Shown here piece after piece: positions 28,117-36,866 of a DNA stretch of 64,000 nucleotides. A program made the position numbers and the translations under genes. The notes under the pieces are model-generated. The model saw only the letters and a list, made by a program, of their open reading frames with translations, did not search any database and had not been told where the DNA came from. How positions within the stretch are numbered: the first letter of the stretch is position 1; each line of letters begins with the position of its first letter. This DNA is from Ectorhizobium quercum (GTDB lineage: Bacteria; Pseudomonadota; Alphaproteobacteria; Rhizobiales; Rhizobiaceae): positions 1-64,000 of the forward strand of contig NZ_JANFPI010000003.1 in NCBI RefSeq assembly GCF_026552795.1, given 5' to 3'.

Positions 28117-29583
28117 ATGAAACTCTCGAACGCAACGCTCACGGACCTCCCCTCCTCCGTCAGGGTACCGACCTACGACCGCTCGAAGCTGACGCCCGGC
28201 ATCGTCCATATCGGGCTCGGCAATTTCCACCGTGCCCATCAGGCCTGGTATCTGCACCGCCTGTTCGAGCTGGGCCTCAATCCCGATTGGGCCATTGTCG
28301 GCGCGGGCGTGCGCCCGTATGACGAGACGCAGCGGCTGAAGATGAAGGCGCAGGATTACCTGACGACGCTGATCGAGCTCGACCCTTCCGGAAAATCGGC
28401 GGAGGTGAGCGGCTCGATGATCGACTATGTGCCGGTCGTCGAGGGCAACGGGCTGCTGATCGAAAGAATGGCCGACCCGGCCATCCGCATCGTGGCGCTG
28501 ACCGTCACCGAGGGCGGTTACTATATCGACCCGGCCACCAAGGGCTTCGCCGCCGACCATCCGGATATCGTCCACGACGCCGCCAATCCCGAAACGCCCC
28601 GCACCGCCTTCGGGGCCATCGTCGCGGCGCTGAGGCTGCGCCGGGATCGCGGCATCGGCCCCTTCACCGGGCTGTGCTGCGACAATCTTCTGGGCAACGG
28701 CCTCGTTCTGCGCCAGACGGTGCTTTCGCTTGCGAGGCTTTCCGATCCGGTCCTCGCCGAATGGATCGATACGCATTGCACCTTTCCGAACTCGATGGTG
28801 GATTGCATCGTGCCCGCCACCGGGCCGAAGGAACTGGCGCTGGCGCGGGAATTCGGCGTGGACGACGCCGTGCCGGTGACGCACGAGAACTTCCGCCAAT
28901 GGGTGATCGAGGACAATTTCTGCGCCGGCCGCCCGGACTGGGACAGGGCGGGCGCGACCTTCTCGGATCGGGTGCATGATTTCGAGGTGATGAAGATCCG
29001 CATCCTGAACGGCGGCCACCAGGTGATTTCGGATGTCGGCGAAGTGCTCGGCATCGAGACGATTTCCGGCTGCATGGAGCATCCGCAGGTGCGTGCGCTG
29101 TTTCGCAAGGTGGAGCTTGAGGAGATCGTGCCGCATGTGCAGCCGGTTCCGGGCTTCACGCCCGGCGAATATGTGAAGCTGATCGACCGGCGCTTTTCCA
29201 ATACCGCCATTGCCGATACGACGCGCCGGGTCGCCTTCGACGGATCGAGCCGCCACCCCGGCTTCGTCGTGCCGTCGATCCGCGACGGGCTGAAGGCGGG
29301 AACGCCGGTGGAGGGGCTGGCGCTGGTCTCCGCCGCCTGGGCACGCTATTGTGTCGGCGTGCGCGAGAACGGCACGGTCGTCGAGCCGAACGATCCCCTC
29401 TGGGCGGATCTCACGGACAAGGCGAAGGCGGCGAAGGACGATCCGCGCGTGTGGCTGGAAATGCGGTCCTTCTACGGTGATCTGGCCGATGAGCCGCGTT
29501 TCGCCGACGCTTTTGTCAGGTGGCTGTCCCTCATTCATGTGAAGGGCATGGAAGCCGCGCTCGACGCCTATCTCGCGGAGTAG
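28117..29583 (+). CDS. mtlK: Mannitol 2-dehydrogenase family protein
   Basis: This 488-residue long-chain polyol dehydrogenase oxidises D-mannitol (or D-arabinitol) to the ketose. Seen in sequence are the N-terminal Rossmann region with GIVHIGLGNFHRAHQAWYLH, the conserved TVTEGGYY and MVDCIVPAT motifs, and the catalytic lysine with NGGH (VMKIRILNGGHQVISD). It starts one base after the sorbitol dehydrogenase gene. The fructose product would be phosphorylated by the PfkB kinase downstream, and xylulose by the xylulokinase. Confidence 0.94.
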   Translation: MKLSNATLTDLPSSVRVPTYDRSKLTPGIVHIGLGNFHRAHQAWYLHRLFELGLNPDWAIVGAGVRPYDETQRLKMKAQDYLTTLIELDPSGKSAEVSGSMIDYVPVVEGNGLLIERMADPAIRIVALTVTEGGYYIDPATKGFAADHPDIVHDAANPETPRTAFGAIVAALRLRRDRGIGPFTGLCCDNLLGNGLVLRQTVLSLARLSDPVLAEWIDTHCTFPNSMVDCIVPATGPKELALAREFGVDDAVPVTHENFRQWVIEDNFCAGRPDWDRAGATFSDRVHDFEVMKIRILNGGHQVISDVGEVLGIETISGCMEHPQVRALFRKVELEEIVPHVQPVPGFTPGEYVKLIDRRFSNTAIADTTRRVAFDGSSRHPGFVVPSIRDGLKAGTPVEGLALVSAAWARYCVGVRENGTVVEPNDPLWADLTDKAKAAKDDPRVWLEMRSFYGDLADEPRFADAFVRWLSLIHVKGMEAALDAYLAE

Positions 29584-29590
29584 AGCCTTC

Positions 29591-31042
29591 ATGACCTATC
29601 TCGGCATCGACCTCGGCACTTCGGGCCTCAGGGCCTTGCTGATCGACGACAAGGGCGCGGCCATCGGTTCCGCCGAGAGCCATTATTCCGTGTCGCATCC
29701 GCGGTCCGGCTGGTCGGAGCAGGACCCGGCGGCGTGGATCACCGCCCTCGAGGCGGCGGTTGCGACGTTGAAGGCCGCACACCCGGAATTTTCCCGGCTG
29801 CAAGGCATCGGCGTTGCCGGGCACATGCACGGCGCGACGCTCCTCGACACATCGGGCGCGGTCATCCGGCCCTGTATTCTGTGGAACGACACCCGCAGCC
29901 ACGCGGAGGCCGCCCTTCTCGACGCGGCGCCGCGTGTGCGGGCGCTTTCCGGCAACATCGTCTTCCCGGGCTTCACCGCGCCGAAGCTGGAATGGGTGCG
30001 GACGCATGAACCGGAAAACCATGCCCGCGTCGCCAGGGTGCTCCTGCCCGCCGCCTATCTGAACTTCTACCTGACCGGCCGTTTCGTCGCGGATCTGTCG
30101 GACAGTGCCGGCACGTCCTGGCTCGATGTCGGCGCACGGCGCTGGTCGGAGGAACTTCTGGAAGCCGGGCACATGCGTCTCGACCAGATGCCCGATCTGG
30201 TCGAAGGCTGCGAGGCGGCGGGAACGCTGCGCCCCGATCTCGCGGCCCGGTGGGGCGTCGGCTCCGGGGTCGTCGTGGCCGGCGGCGCAGGCGACAATGC
30301 AGCGGCCGCCTGCGGCATCGGCGCGCTTTCGGAAGGCCAGGGTTTCGTTTCGCTCGGCACGTCCGGTGTGCTGCTGGCCGCCCGGGACGGTTATCGCCCT
30401 GCCCCGGAGACGGCGCTGCACACCTTCTGCCATGCCGTGCCGGGTCGCTGGTACCAGATGGGCGTGATGTTGTCGGCCACCGACAGTCTCAACTGGCTTG
30501 CGCGCATCACCGGCCGCAAGCCCGCGGAACTGACCGAAAGGCTCGACGGTCCCCTTCTCCCGCCGGGCCGCGTGCGTTTCCTGCCCTATCTCTCCGGGGA
30601 ACGCACGCCCCATAACGATGCGGAAATCCGCGGCAGCCTGACGGGACTGGGCGCCGACACCACGGTGGAGGACCTGACCCGGGCGGTGCTGGAAGGCGTC
30701 GCCTTCGGTCTGCGCGATTCCGCCGAGGCGCTGCGGGCGACGGGCGCGCGGCTCGACCGTCTCTTCGTCATCGGCGGCGGCGCGGCCTCCCGCTACTGGG
30801 TGGAACTGATCGCCACGGTGCTCGGCACGGCGCTGGTCCTGCCGCGGGCGGGCGAATTCGGGGCCGCGCTGGGTGCGGCGCGGCTCGGGCTCACCGCGGC
30901 GACGGGCGCCTTGCCGGAGACCGTCATGACGCCGCCCGAAACCGCAATCGAAATTGCCCCCGACACGGCCCTTGCAGGCGCTTTCGACACGGCTTATGGC
31001 AAGTTCCGGGCGGCTTATCCCGCCATCCGCGAAACCCAGTGA
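29591..31042 (+). CDS. xylB: Xylulokinase
   Basis: This 483-residue FGGY-family sugar kinase has N-terminal ATPase motif YLGIDLGTSGLRALLID, GVAGHMHGATLLD with the substrate-binding loop, and the C-terminal ATP-binding GGGAASRYWVELIA. It phosphorylates D-xylulose to xylulose 5-phosphate, the product formed when a dehydrogenase of this operon oxidises arabinitol. It begins eight bases after the mannitol dehydrogenase gene. Confidence 0.93.
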   Translation: MTYLGIDLGTSGLRALLIDDKGAAIGSAESHYSVSHPRSGWSEQDPAAWITALEAAVATLKAAHPEFSRLQGIGVAGHMHGATLLDTSGAVIRPCILWNDTRSHAEAALLDAAPRVRALSGNIVFPGFTAPKLEWVRTHEPENHARVARVLLPAAYLNFYLTGRFVADLSDSAGTSWLDVGARRWSEELLEAGHMRLDQMPDLVEGCEAAGTLRPDLAARWGVGSGVVVAGGAGDNAAAACGIGALSEGQGFVSLGTSGVLLAARDGYRPAPETALHTFCHAVPGRWYQMGVMLSATDSLNWLARITGRKPAELTERLDGPLLPPGRVRFLPYLSGERTPHNDAEIRGSLTGLGADTTVEDLTRAVLEGVAFGLRDSAEALRATGARLDRLFVIGGGAASRYWVELIATVLGTALVLPRAGEFGAALGAARLGLTAATGALPETVMTPPETAIEIAPDTALAGAFDTAYGKFRAAYPAIRETQ

Positions 31043-31059
31043 ACGACGAGGTCCGAGCG

Positions 31060-31986
31060 ATGATTCTGTGCTGCGGCGAAGCCCTGATCGACATGATCCC
31101 GATGCCGACCGTCTCCGGCGCCGACGGCTTCGTTCCGCATACGGGCGGCGCCGTCTTCAATACGGCGATCGCGCTCGGCCGGCTCGGTGTCGATGCCGGC
31201 ATGGTCACGGGGCTTTCCACCGACCTGTTCGGCCGGAAGCTGGCGGAAGCCCTGCGCGCCAGCCATGTGGATACGTCGCGCGTCATCCTGTCCGACAGGC
31301 CCACGACGATGGCCTTCGTCCACCTGGTGGACGGACAGGCCACCTACACCTTCTATGATGAGAATTCCGCCGGCCGCATGATCCTTCCGGAGGATCTGCC
31401 GCCCGTTTCCGGCGAGGCGGCCGCGCTTTATTTCGGCGGCATCAGCCTTGCCGTCGAACCGGGAGCCGAAACCTACGCCGCCCTTCTCGCGCGGGATGGC
31501 GCGTCGCGGACCGTGATGCTCGATCCCAATATCCGCCCGGGCTTCATCAAGGATATCGCGCTCTACCGCGACAGGCTCTGGCGGATGCTGGCCGCCACCG
31601 ACATCGTGAAGGTTTCGGACGACGATCTCGCCTGGCTGTTTCCGGGCGGCGATCCGCTGCGGGTCAAGGCCGGGCAATTGCGTCTCGCCGGCGCCGCCAT
31701 CGTCATCGTCACCCACGGCGATGAGGGTGCGACCGCCTATTTCGGCGAGGACGCCGAAGTGAGCGTGCCGGCGCTGAAGGTCGCGGTGGTCGATACGGTC
31801 GGCGCGGGCGACACGTTCAATGCCGGCGTGCTGGCCAGCCTCGACCGCCAGGGCCGGCTTTCCAAATCCGCCGTGGCGGCGCTGACCGCCGAGCCGCTCA
31901 CCGAGGCGCTGACCTTCGGAGCGAAGGTCGCAGCCGCCACGGTGTCGCGCGCCGGCGCAAACCCGCCCTGGGCACACGAATTCTAG
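31060..31986 (+). CDS. PfkB-family sugar kinase, probable fructokinase
   Basis: This ribokinase-fold kinase of about 308 residues begins with ILCCGEALIDMIP, has the glycine pair HTGGAVFNTAIALGRLG and ends with the catalytic motif DTVGAGDTFNAGV (Asp base). It probably makes fructose 6-phosphate. I prefer the ATG at 31060, with GAGG upstream, over the GTG at 31039 that overlaps xylB. The last codons end at HEF followed by TAG, and that stop lies within the left terminal repeat of the IS481 remnant. The normal C-terminus may have been altered by the insertion. Confidence 0.9.
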   Translation: MILCCGEALIDMIPMPTVSGADGFVPHTGGAVFNTAIALGRLGVDAGMVTGLSTDLFGRKLAEALRASHVDTSRVILSDRPTTMAFVHLVDGQATYTFYDENSAGRMILPEDLPPVSGEAAALYFGGISLAVEPGAETYAALLARDGASRTVMLDPNIRPGFIKDIALYRDRLWRMLAATDIVKVSDDDLAWLFPGGDPLRVKAGQLRLAGAAIVIVTHGDEGATAYFGEDAEVSVPALKVAVVDTVGAGDTFNAGVLASLDRQGRLSKSAVAALTAEPLTEALTFGAKVAAATVSRAGANPPWAHEF

Positions 31987-32748
31987 GTGTTCAGTTCCAG
32001 GATTTGATGGATCGGATTCAGGGTGAATCTCTTTGGCTGCGAAGTCCAGACATTGCAGATGAATTCATGAGGTGTGGGAGCTCTGAGGGTCTTGAGTCGG
32101 CGGGCGAAATTGTATGCCGAGACGAAATTTCTGACATGACTGCGGAGCTGGTCGTGGCTGTCGCAGTGATAACGTTTGACGGTTGCCTCCTTGATTGTCC
32201 GGTTCATCCGCTCGACCTGGCCGTTCGTCCAGGGATGCTTGGGTTTGGTCAGCCTGGCTCGATGCCGTGTCGCCAGTGTGCCCGGTCGAACGGATGTCCC
32301 CGGAACCGTGCGGTTGGTCCGTTGCGGTTCTTCGGGATGTCTGCGAAGGCCTTGAACGTCTTCCTCGATGGCTTGTCGCCATCCACATCCGGCAGTCTTG
32401 AAATCCCATGACGCTGCAGGCATCGATGCAATGACGATCGCGTCAGATGCGGGATTGTCGGCTGAAGAGCGTAGAGGCAATCGTCCGGCGCCAGTAGCGT
32501 GTGCCGCCCAAACGCAATGATAATCGCCTCTCTTCTTCACTGAGAACGGTTGAACGCGGCTCCTTCGGTCCGGTCTTGAGATCCTCGACCGTTGCCCGCT
32601 TGCGCCACTTCAGAACCGTCTTCGGATTGATGCCATATCTGCGGCTCAGTTCCGCGGTCGAAGCTTTCGACCGCTGTATTGCAGCTCGGATTGCGGGCGT
32701 GGACGTGGCGCGGTCGTGGCCTATCTGGCCCATAGTGCTTCCTTCCAT
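31983..32748 (-). pseudogene. IS481-family transposase, frameshifted and internally deleted
   Basis: The N-terminal helix-turn-helix part lies at about 32540-32748 (TAELSRRYGINPKTVLKWRK). A frameshift follows, the next part continues in another frame (LQRHGISRLPDVDGDKPSRK, near 32370-32430), and the C-terminal part lies at 31983-32290 (LTKPKHPWTNGQVERMNRTI). The central portion with the first two catalytic aspartates is missing, roughly 110-120 residues compared with full members. The transposase is therefore inactive. Confidence 0.88.
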
Positions 32749-32793
32749 TCGGCGGAAAAGATCACACCATCAAACTCCGGGATCAAACACCTA
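31983..32793 (-). mobile_element. IS481-family element, degenerate remnant
   Basis: The ends carry imperfect inverted repeats of about 28 bases: the left end reads TAGGTGTT then ...TTTGATGG, and the right end read on the other strand gives TAGGTGTTTGATCCC...TTTGATGG. Between them is a broken IS481-type transposase on the minus strand. I could not identify a secure target duplication. The element lies exactly between two convergent genes, and its terminal TAG triplets act as stop codons for both. Confidence 0.82.
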
Positions 32794-33603
32794 ACGGTCG
32801 AATGCGGATGCGGAGACCAAGATTGCCCTGGCCTGATCCACCAAGGGTTTATCGACCATCTTCTTATCCAGTTGCACCACGCTGCCCCGGCTCTCCCCGA
32901 CCGCGGCCATGATGCGGCGCGCCCATGCCAGTTCATCGGCGGAGGGCGCGAAGGCGGCGTTCACCGGACCGACCTGCCGGGGATGGATGCAGAGCTTCGC
33001 CGAAAAGCCGAGATTGCGCGCCCGCGCCACGTCCGCCGCCAGGGCCTCCTCATCGTCCAGCGCCACCGTCACGCCGTCGATGGGCGGCGCGAGGCCGGCA
33101 TGGCGCGAGGCGAGCGCAATCTCGAACCGGGCCGGATCGAAGGTCGCACTCGGCCCGGGCATGCGCGCATCGACGCCGAAATCGAGATGCCCGAAGGCGA
33201 GGCGCGTCACCGAAGCCGAAGCTGCCACGGCGTGGATATCCACGAGACCGGCCACCGTTTCGACGAGCGCAACAAGCGGACGATCCGCCAGAATGGCGCC
33301 GACACGGGCGAGGCTTCCCGGTTCCGCCTTCGGCACCATGATTTCCGCAGCCGGAAAGGCGGCTAGCGCGGCAAGATCCGCATCGAACCACGGCGTGTCG
33401 GCACCGTTGATGCGCACGACGCCGGCACCGCCCGATGCGAACCATGCGCGGACATGGGCGCGCGCGCCCTCCTTGGCGTCCGGCCCCACCGCATCCTCGA
33501 GGTCGAGGACGATGCGATGCGCACCGGAGCCGGCAGCCCTGGCGAAACGCTCGGGCCGGTCGCCCGGCACGAACAGATAGCTGTGCGGCACGGCCGTCAT
33601 CAC
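32791..33603 (-). CDS. CitE-type CoA-ester lyase
   Basis: This is a TIM-barrel lyase of the HpcH/HpaI-CitE superfamily, 270 residues, shorter at the C-terminus than many relatives. It shows SYLFVPGDRPERFARA, IVLDLEDAV (acidic metal ligand), VRINGADTPWF and the metal/CoA motif FGHLDFGVDARM. Enzymes of this type cleave malyl-, methylmalyl- or citramalyl-CoA into acetyl- or propionyl-CoA and a 2-oxoacid. Its stop codon lies in the right end of the IS481 remnant. It is the last gene of a minus-strand operon with a hydratase and two CoA-transferases, which fits the final cleavage step. Confidence 0.88.
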   Translation of the reverse strand: MMTAVPHSYLFVPGDRPERFARAAGSGAHRIVLDLEDAVGPDAKEGARAHVRAWFASGGAGVVRINGADTPWFDADLAALAAFPAAEIMVPKAEPGSLARVGAILADRPLVALVETVAGLVDIHAVAASASVTRLAFGHLDFGVDARMPGPSATFDPARFEIALASRHAGLAPPIDGVTVALDDEEALAADVARARNLGFSAKLCIHPRQVGPVNAAFAPSADELAWARRIMAAVGESRGSVVQLDKKMVDKPLVDQARAILVSASAFDR

Positions 33604-34472
33604 GCCTCGTCCCCTGTCGCGAAACGGGCCTCGGCACGCATGGCGAGTTCGCCCTCAAGCCCGCGCGCCCAGAGCGAAAGCCCTTCCGGGCTTTCCGCCG
33701 CCTCGATCCTAAACGCCCGGTCGACGAACAGCGGCGCGACGGCGCGAAACTCGAACCGCCGCAGGGTCCCGTCCGGTCGGGCCCGGCCGGCAAGGCCCTG
33801 CAAAAGCGTGGCGATCAGCGGCCCGTGAACGACGAGATCGCGATAGCCCTCCTCCTGGCGGGCATAGGGCTGGTCGTAGTGAATGCGGTGCCCGTTCGAG
33901 GTGAGCGCGGAATAGCGGAAGAGAAGCACGGGGTCCGGGACGATCCTCTCGGACCAGACCGGGTTTTCAGGCGCGGGAACGGATCGCGGCGCCGCCGCAT
34001 CCGGCGCGGCGGGAGCACGATAGACGATGTCCTGTTCCTCCTCCACCGCAACGATGCCCTCGTGGGAGATCATGTGGCGCACGGTGACGAAGACCAGCCG
34101 GCCGCTGCCACCGGTCTTTTCGACGACGTAGGCAATCTCGCTTTCACGCCTCACTCGGGCGCCGACCGGGATTGCGGCGCGATAGGTCAGCCGCCCGCCC
34201 GCCCACATGCGACGTGGCAACCCGGTTTCCGGAAGAAAGCCGCCACGCTGCGGATGACCGTCCGGTCCCAGCCGGCTGCGGCGCACGAACGGATTGAAGA
34301 ACATCCAGTGCCAGCCGGGCGGCAGTTCCCTGCCCTCCCCCGGCAGCGTCTCGATATCGAGCGTCGCCGCCAGCGCATCGACCTTATCGGCGGCGATGAC
34401 GATCTCGGCATGCTCGCGGCGGCCGATGGCCGTGGCGGGATCACCCGCCGTCCCTGTCGTTTCCACGTTCAA
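33600..34472 (-). CDS. Hotdog-fold acyl-CoA hydratase, mesaconyl-C4-CoA hydratase-like
   Basis: This 290-residue protein has an N-terminal FAS1-like dehydratase hotdog domain (residues about 25-140; ELPPGWHWMFFNPFVRRSRLGPDG) and a C-terminal hotdog with the MaoC-type catalytic motif (FRYSALTSNGHRIHYDQPYARQ, Asn/His and Asp). Size and motifs match the mesaconyl-C4-CoA hydratase / HTD2 group that adds water across the double bond of unsaturated dicarboxyl-CoA. It overlaps the lyase gene by four bases, so hydration and cleavage are probably consecutive steps. Confidence 0.85.
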   Translation of the reverse strand: MNVETTGTAGDPATAIGRREHAEIVIAADKVDALAATLDIETLPGEGRELPPGWHWMFFNPFVRRSRLGPDGHPQRGGFLPETGLPRRMWAGGRLTYRAAIPVGARVRRESEIAYVVEKTGGSGRLVFVTVRHMISHEGIVAVEEEQDIVYRAPAAPDAAAPRSVPAPENPVWSERIVPDPVLLFRYSALTSNGHRIHYDQPYARQEEGYRDLVVHGPLIATLLQGLAGRARPDGTLRRFEFRAVAPLFVDRAFRIEAAESPEGLSLWARGLEGELAMRAEARFATGDEA

Positions 34473-35662
34473 TGGATCACCTCCTCCTCGACCAGCGCCT
34501 CGTATTCCCGGCGACCGAGGCCGAGCAGTTCGCCGTAGACATACTCCTCATGCTCCCCGAGACGCGGCGTGCCTCGCACGATACCGATATCGTCGCAGCC
34601 GGAAAAGCGCGCCGGGAACCCGACCGCCGCACGGCGGCGTTCGTCGTCCTCGCAAACCTCGACGATTGCACCCCGCGCCCTCAGATGCGGATCGCGGACC
34701 AGATCGCCGGTGTTCCACGACACGTGCGCCGGCACACCGGCAGCCTGGAGCGCGGTCGCCGCCGCCTCGGCGTTCTGCCGCGCCGACCATTCCGCGACGA
34801 TCGCGTCGAGTGCCGCGCGTTCGGCATGGCGCGCCTCGGGCGTCGCGAAACGCGGATCGCGCGCCAGTTCCGGCCGGCCGATCACCGACAGAAATGCCAG
34901 CCACTCGGCCTCGGCGCCAACGGCAATGCTGAGCCAGCGATCGGGCACATCGGTGGCGTAGAGGCCGTGCGGCGCACGCCGGTAGTCGTCGTTGCCCATG
35001 CGACCGAGCCGCGCCCCGGCCGCAACCGCCATCATCGCCTCGCCGATCAGCGAGGAAGCCACCTCGCGGGCGGCGACATCCACATGCGTTCCCTCCCCCG
35101 TCCGGCGACGGCGATGCAGCGCCGCGATCGTGGCGAGGGCGGCATTGAGGCCGACGGAATGGTCCATGACATGGCGCATCTCCACGGGCGGACCATCGCC
35201 GTAGCCGGTGAGATAGCCGAGGCCACCCCAGGCGCCGAACAGCGGCGCATATCCGGCGAAATGCGAGTCCGGCCCCGTCTGGCCCGAGGAGGAAACCGAT
35301 ACCATCACGATGTCCGGCCTGACCGCCTTCAACGCGTCGTAGCCGAGGTCGAGGCGGTCCATCACGCCGCTGCGGAAGCTTTCCGCCGCCACATCCGATA
35401 GACCGACCAGCCGCCTGGCCAGATCGACGCCCCGGGGCTTCTTGAGATTGAGACGCACGGACAGCTTGTTGGAGGCGACCTGATCGAAACTCGCCGGGCC
35501 TTTTCGCCCGTAGACCGTATGGGGCTTGCGGAAAATATCCGGCCGCAGGGCGCTTTCGATCTTGATGCATTCGGCGCCCAGTTGCGAAAGCATGTGCGTG
35601 CAGAACGGCCCGGCCGCGTGCACGGTGAAATCGGCGATGCGGATTCCCTGCAATGGCTTCAC
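34469..35662 (-). CDS. CaiB/BaiF (type III) CoA-transferase, first partner in the tandem
   Basis: This family III CoA-transferase has about 397 residues. Motifs: GIRIADFTVHAAGPFCTHML, LSVRLNLKKPRGVDLA (which includes the region of the catalytic Asp loop) and SSGQTGPDSHFAGYAPLFGAWGGLGYLTG. I selected the GTG at 35662 because it overlaps the stop of the upstream transferase (GTGA) and gives the standard family N-terminus (KPLQGIRI); the longer frame reads into the neighbour. Two adjacent CaiB-type genes often encode a heteromer. The product would activate a carboxylic acid as its CoA thioester. Confidence 0.88.
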   Translation of the reverse strand: MKPLQGIRIADFTVHAAGPFCTHMLSQLGAECIKIESALRPDIFRKPHTVYGRKGPASFDQVASNKLSVRLNLKKPRGVDLARRLVGLSDVAAESFRSGVMDRLDLGYDALKAVRPDIVMVSVSSSGQTGPDSHFAGYAPLFGAWGGLGYLTGYGDGPPVEMRHVMDHSVGLNAALATIAALHRRRRTGEGTHVDVAAREVASSLIGEAMMAVAAGARLGRMGNDDYRRAPHGLYATDVPDRWLSIAVGAEAEWLAFLSVIGRPELARDPRFATPEARHAERAALDAIVAEWSARQNAEAAATALQAAGVPAHVSWNTGDLVRDPHLRARGAIVEVCEDDERRRAAVGFPARFSGCDDIGIVRGTPRLGEHEEYVYGELLGLGRREYEALVEEEVIH

Positions 35663-36840
35663 GCGTGTTCCCTCTGGCTCTGGCCCGCCACGACGGGATG
35701 GGCGCGGTCGAGAAGATGCTGGTCGGCACCGGCCTCGCTCGGCCAATCGCGCACCGGCAGGGGATGAGGGCCGAAGCGGAAGGGGCCGGTCTGCATCCGG
35801 CTCGTGCCACCGCCGGGAACGGCGATTTCGGCGAACAGGCCGCGTGCCTGCTCGTGGCGGCCGGCAAGCACCTGTTCGGGCGCGTTGTAGCGCGCCATCG
35901 GCACGCCCAGTTTCTGGGCCCCCGCCACCAGTTCATCGACGTCGTGATCCAGCGCCCAGGCACGGATGCGGGCGTTGAGAGCGTCCCCCCGCGCGCTGCG
36001 TTCGGCGGGATCGGCAAGGGCCGGATCGGTCGCCCAGTCCGGTCGGCCAAGCAGCTCCACCAGCCCGTGCCATTGCCGCTCCTCGAGCGTCAGCAGCTCG
36101 ACATAGCCGTCGCGGCAGGCGATGACGCCACCATAGCGGAAGGAGCGGCTGGCGCGATGCTCCAGCGACCCGTCACCGTAGCGCTGGACGGTGAAGGCGC
36201 CGACGGCAACGGTTGCGTCCTGTGCCGACACATCGACGAACTGTCCCTTCCCCGACCAAAGGGCCGCGAGACCGGCAAGTGCTGCGGCGATGCCGCCCTG
36301 CATTTCGGCGAAATGGCCGGCGATCTTCAGCGGCGGGCGGTCGGGAAAGAGATCGGCCGAAAGGCCGTTCGGCAGGAGGAAGCCCTCGCCGCTGGCGTGC
36401 ATGACGTTCAGTTCGCTGCCTTTCCAGCCGGCCTTCGGCCCGAAGGCGCCGAAGGGCAGCACCGAGAGGTGGACGAGACGCGGATGGCGCGCCGCAATCC
36501 GGGCGGGGTCGAGCCCGAGCGCGGCACGGCGCATCACCGGCGTATCGTCGATCAGCATATCCATGCCGGAAAGCAGCCGGTCGCAATCGGCCCGGCCGCA
36601 ATCTGCGGCAAGATCGCAGATGACGCTGCGCTTGCCCGCCGCCAGATAGGCGAAAAGCGCGCTTTCCGTCGAATCCGGCCCGAGGAAGGGCGGTTCGCGC
36701 CGGAGCGGCGAAGCGCCCGGCGGTTCGACCATGACCACGTCCGCCCCCATCGCCGCCAGAAGACGTCCGGCATAGGCGGCCGCCACGCCGCTTGCGATTT
36801 CGGCAACCCTGATGCCCTGAAGGGGGAGGTCCGTGTTCAT
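35659..36840 (-). CDS. CaiB/BaiF (type III) CoA-transferase, second partner in the tandem
   Basis: This protein has about 393 residues, with N-terminal motif LPLQGIRVAEIASGVAAAYA, KRSVICDLAADCGRADC and SVLPFGAFGPKAGWKGSELN. It is distinctly diverged from the next transferase. The active-site region lies near the middle, but I cannot assign the catalytic aspartate with certainty, so this could be the non-catalytic subunit of a heteromer. The start at 36840 follows the upstream hydratase gene by 26 bp and the C-terminus overlaps the next gene. Confidence 0.86.
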   Translation of the reverse strand: MNTDLPLQGIRVAEIASGVAAAYAGRLLAAMGADVVMVEPPGASPLRREPPFLGPDSTESALFAYLAAGKRSVICDLAADCGRADCDRLLSGMDMLIDDTPVMRRAALGLDPARIAARHPRLVHLSVLPFGAFGPKAGWKGSELNVMHASGEGFLLPNGLSADLFPDRPPLKIAGHFAEMQGGIAAALAGLAALWSGKGQFVDVSAQDATVAVGAFTVQRYGDGSLEHRASRSFRYGGVIACRDGYVELLTLEERQWHGLVELLGRPDWATDPALADPAERSARGDALNARIRAWALDHDVDELVAGAQKLGVPMARYNAPEQVLAGRHEQARGLFAEIAVPGGGTSRMQTGPFRFGPHPLPVRDWPSEAGADQHLLDRAHPVVAGQSQREHA

Positions 36841-36866
36841 GATCGTTGCGCTCCGTTGCCGCCGCC

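Noticed and set aside
27874..29592. Minus-strand open frame of 572 residues opposite the mannitol dehydrogenase gene
   Set aside because: It is the shadow of a strongly conserved gene.
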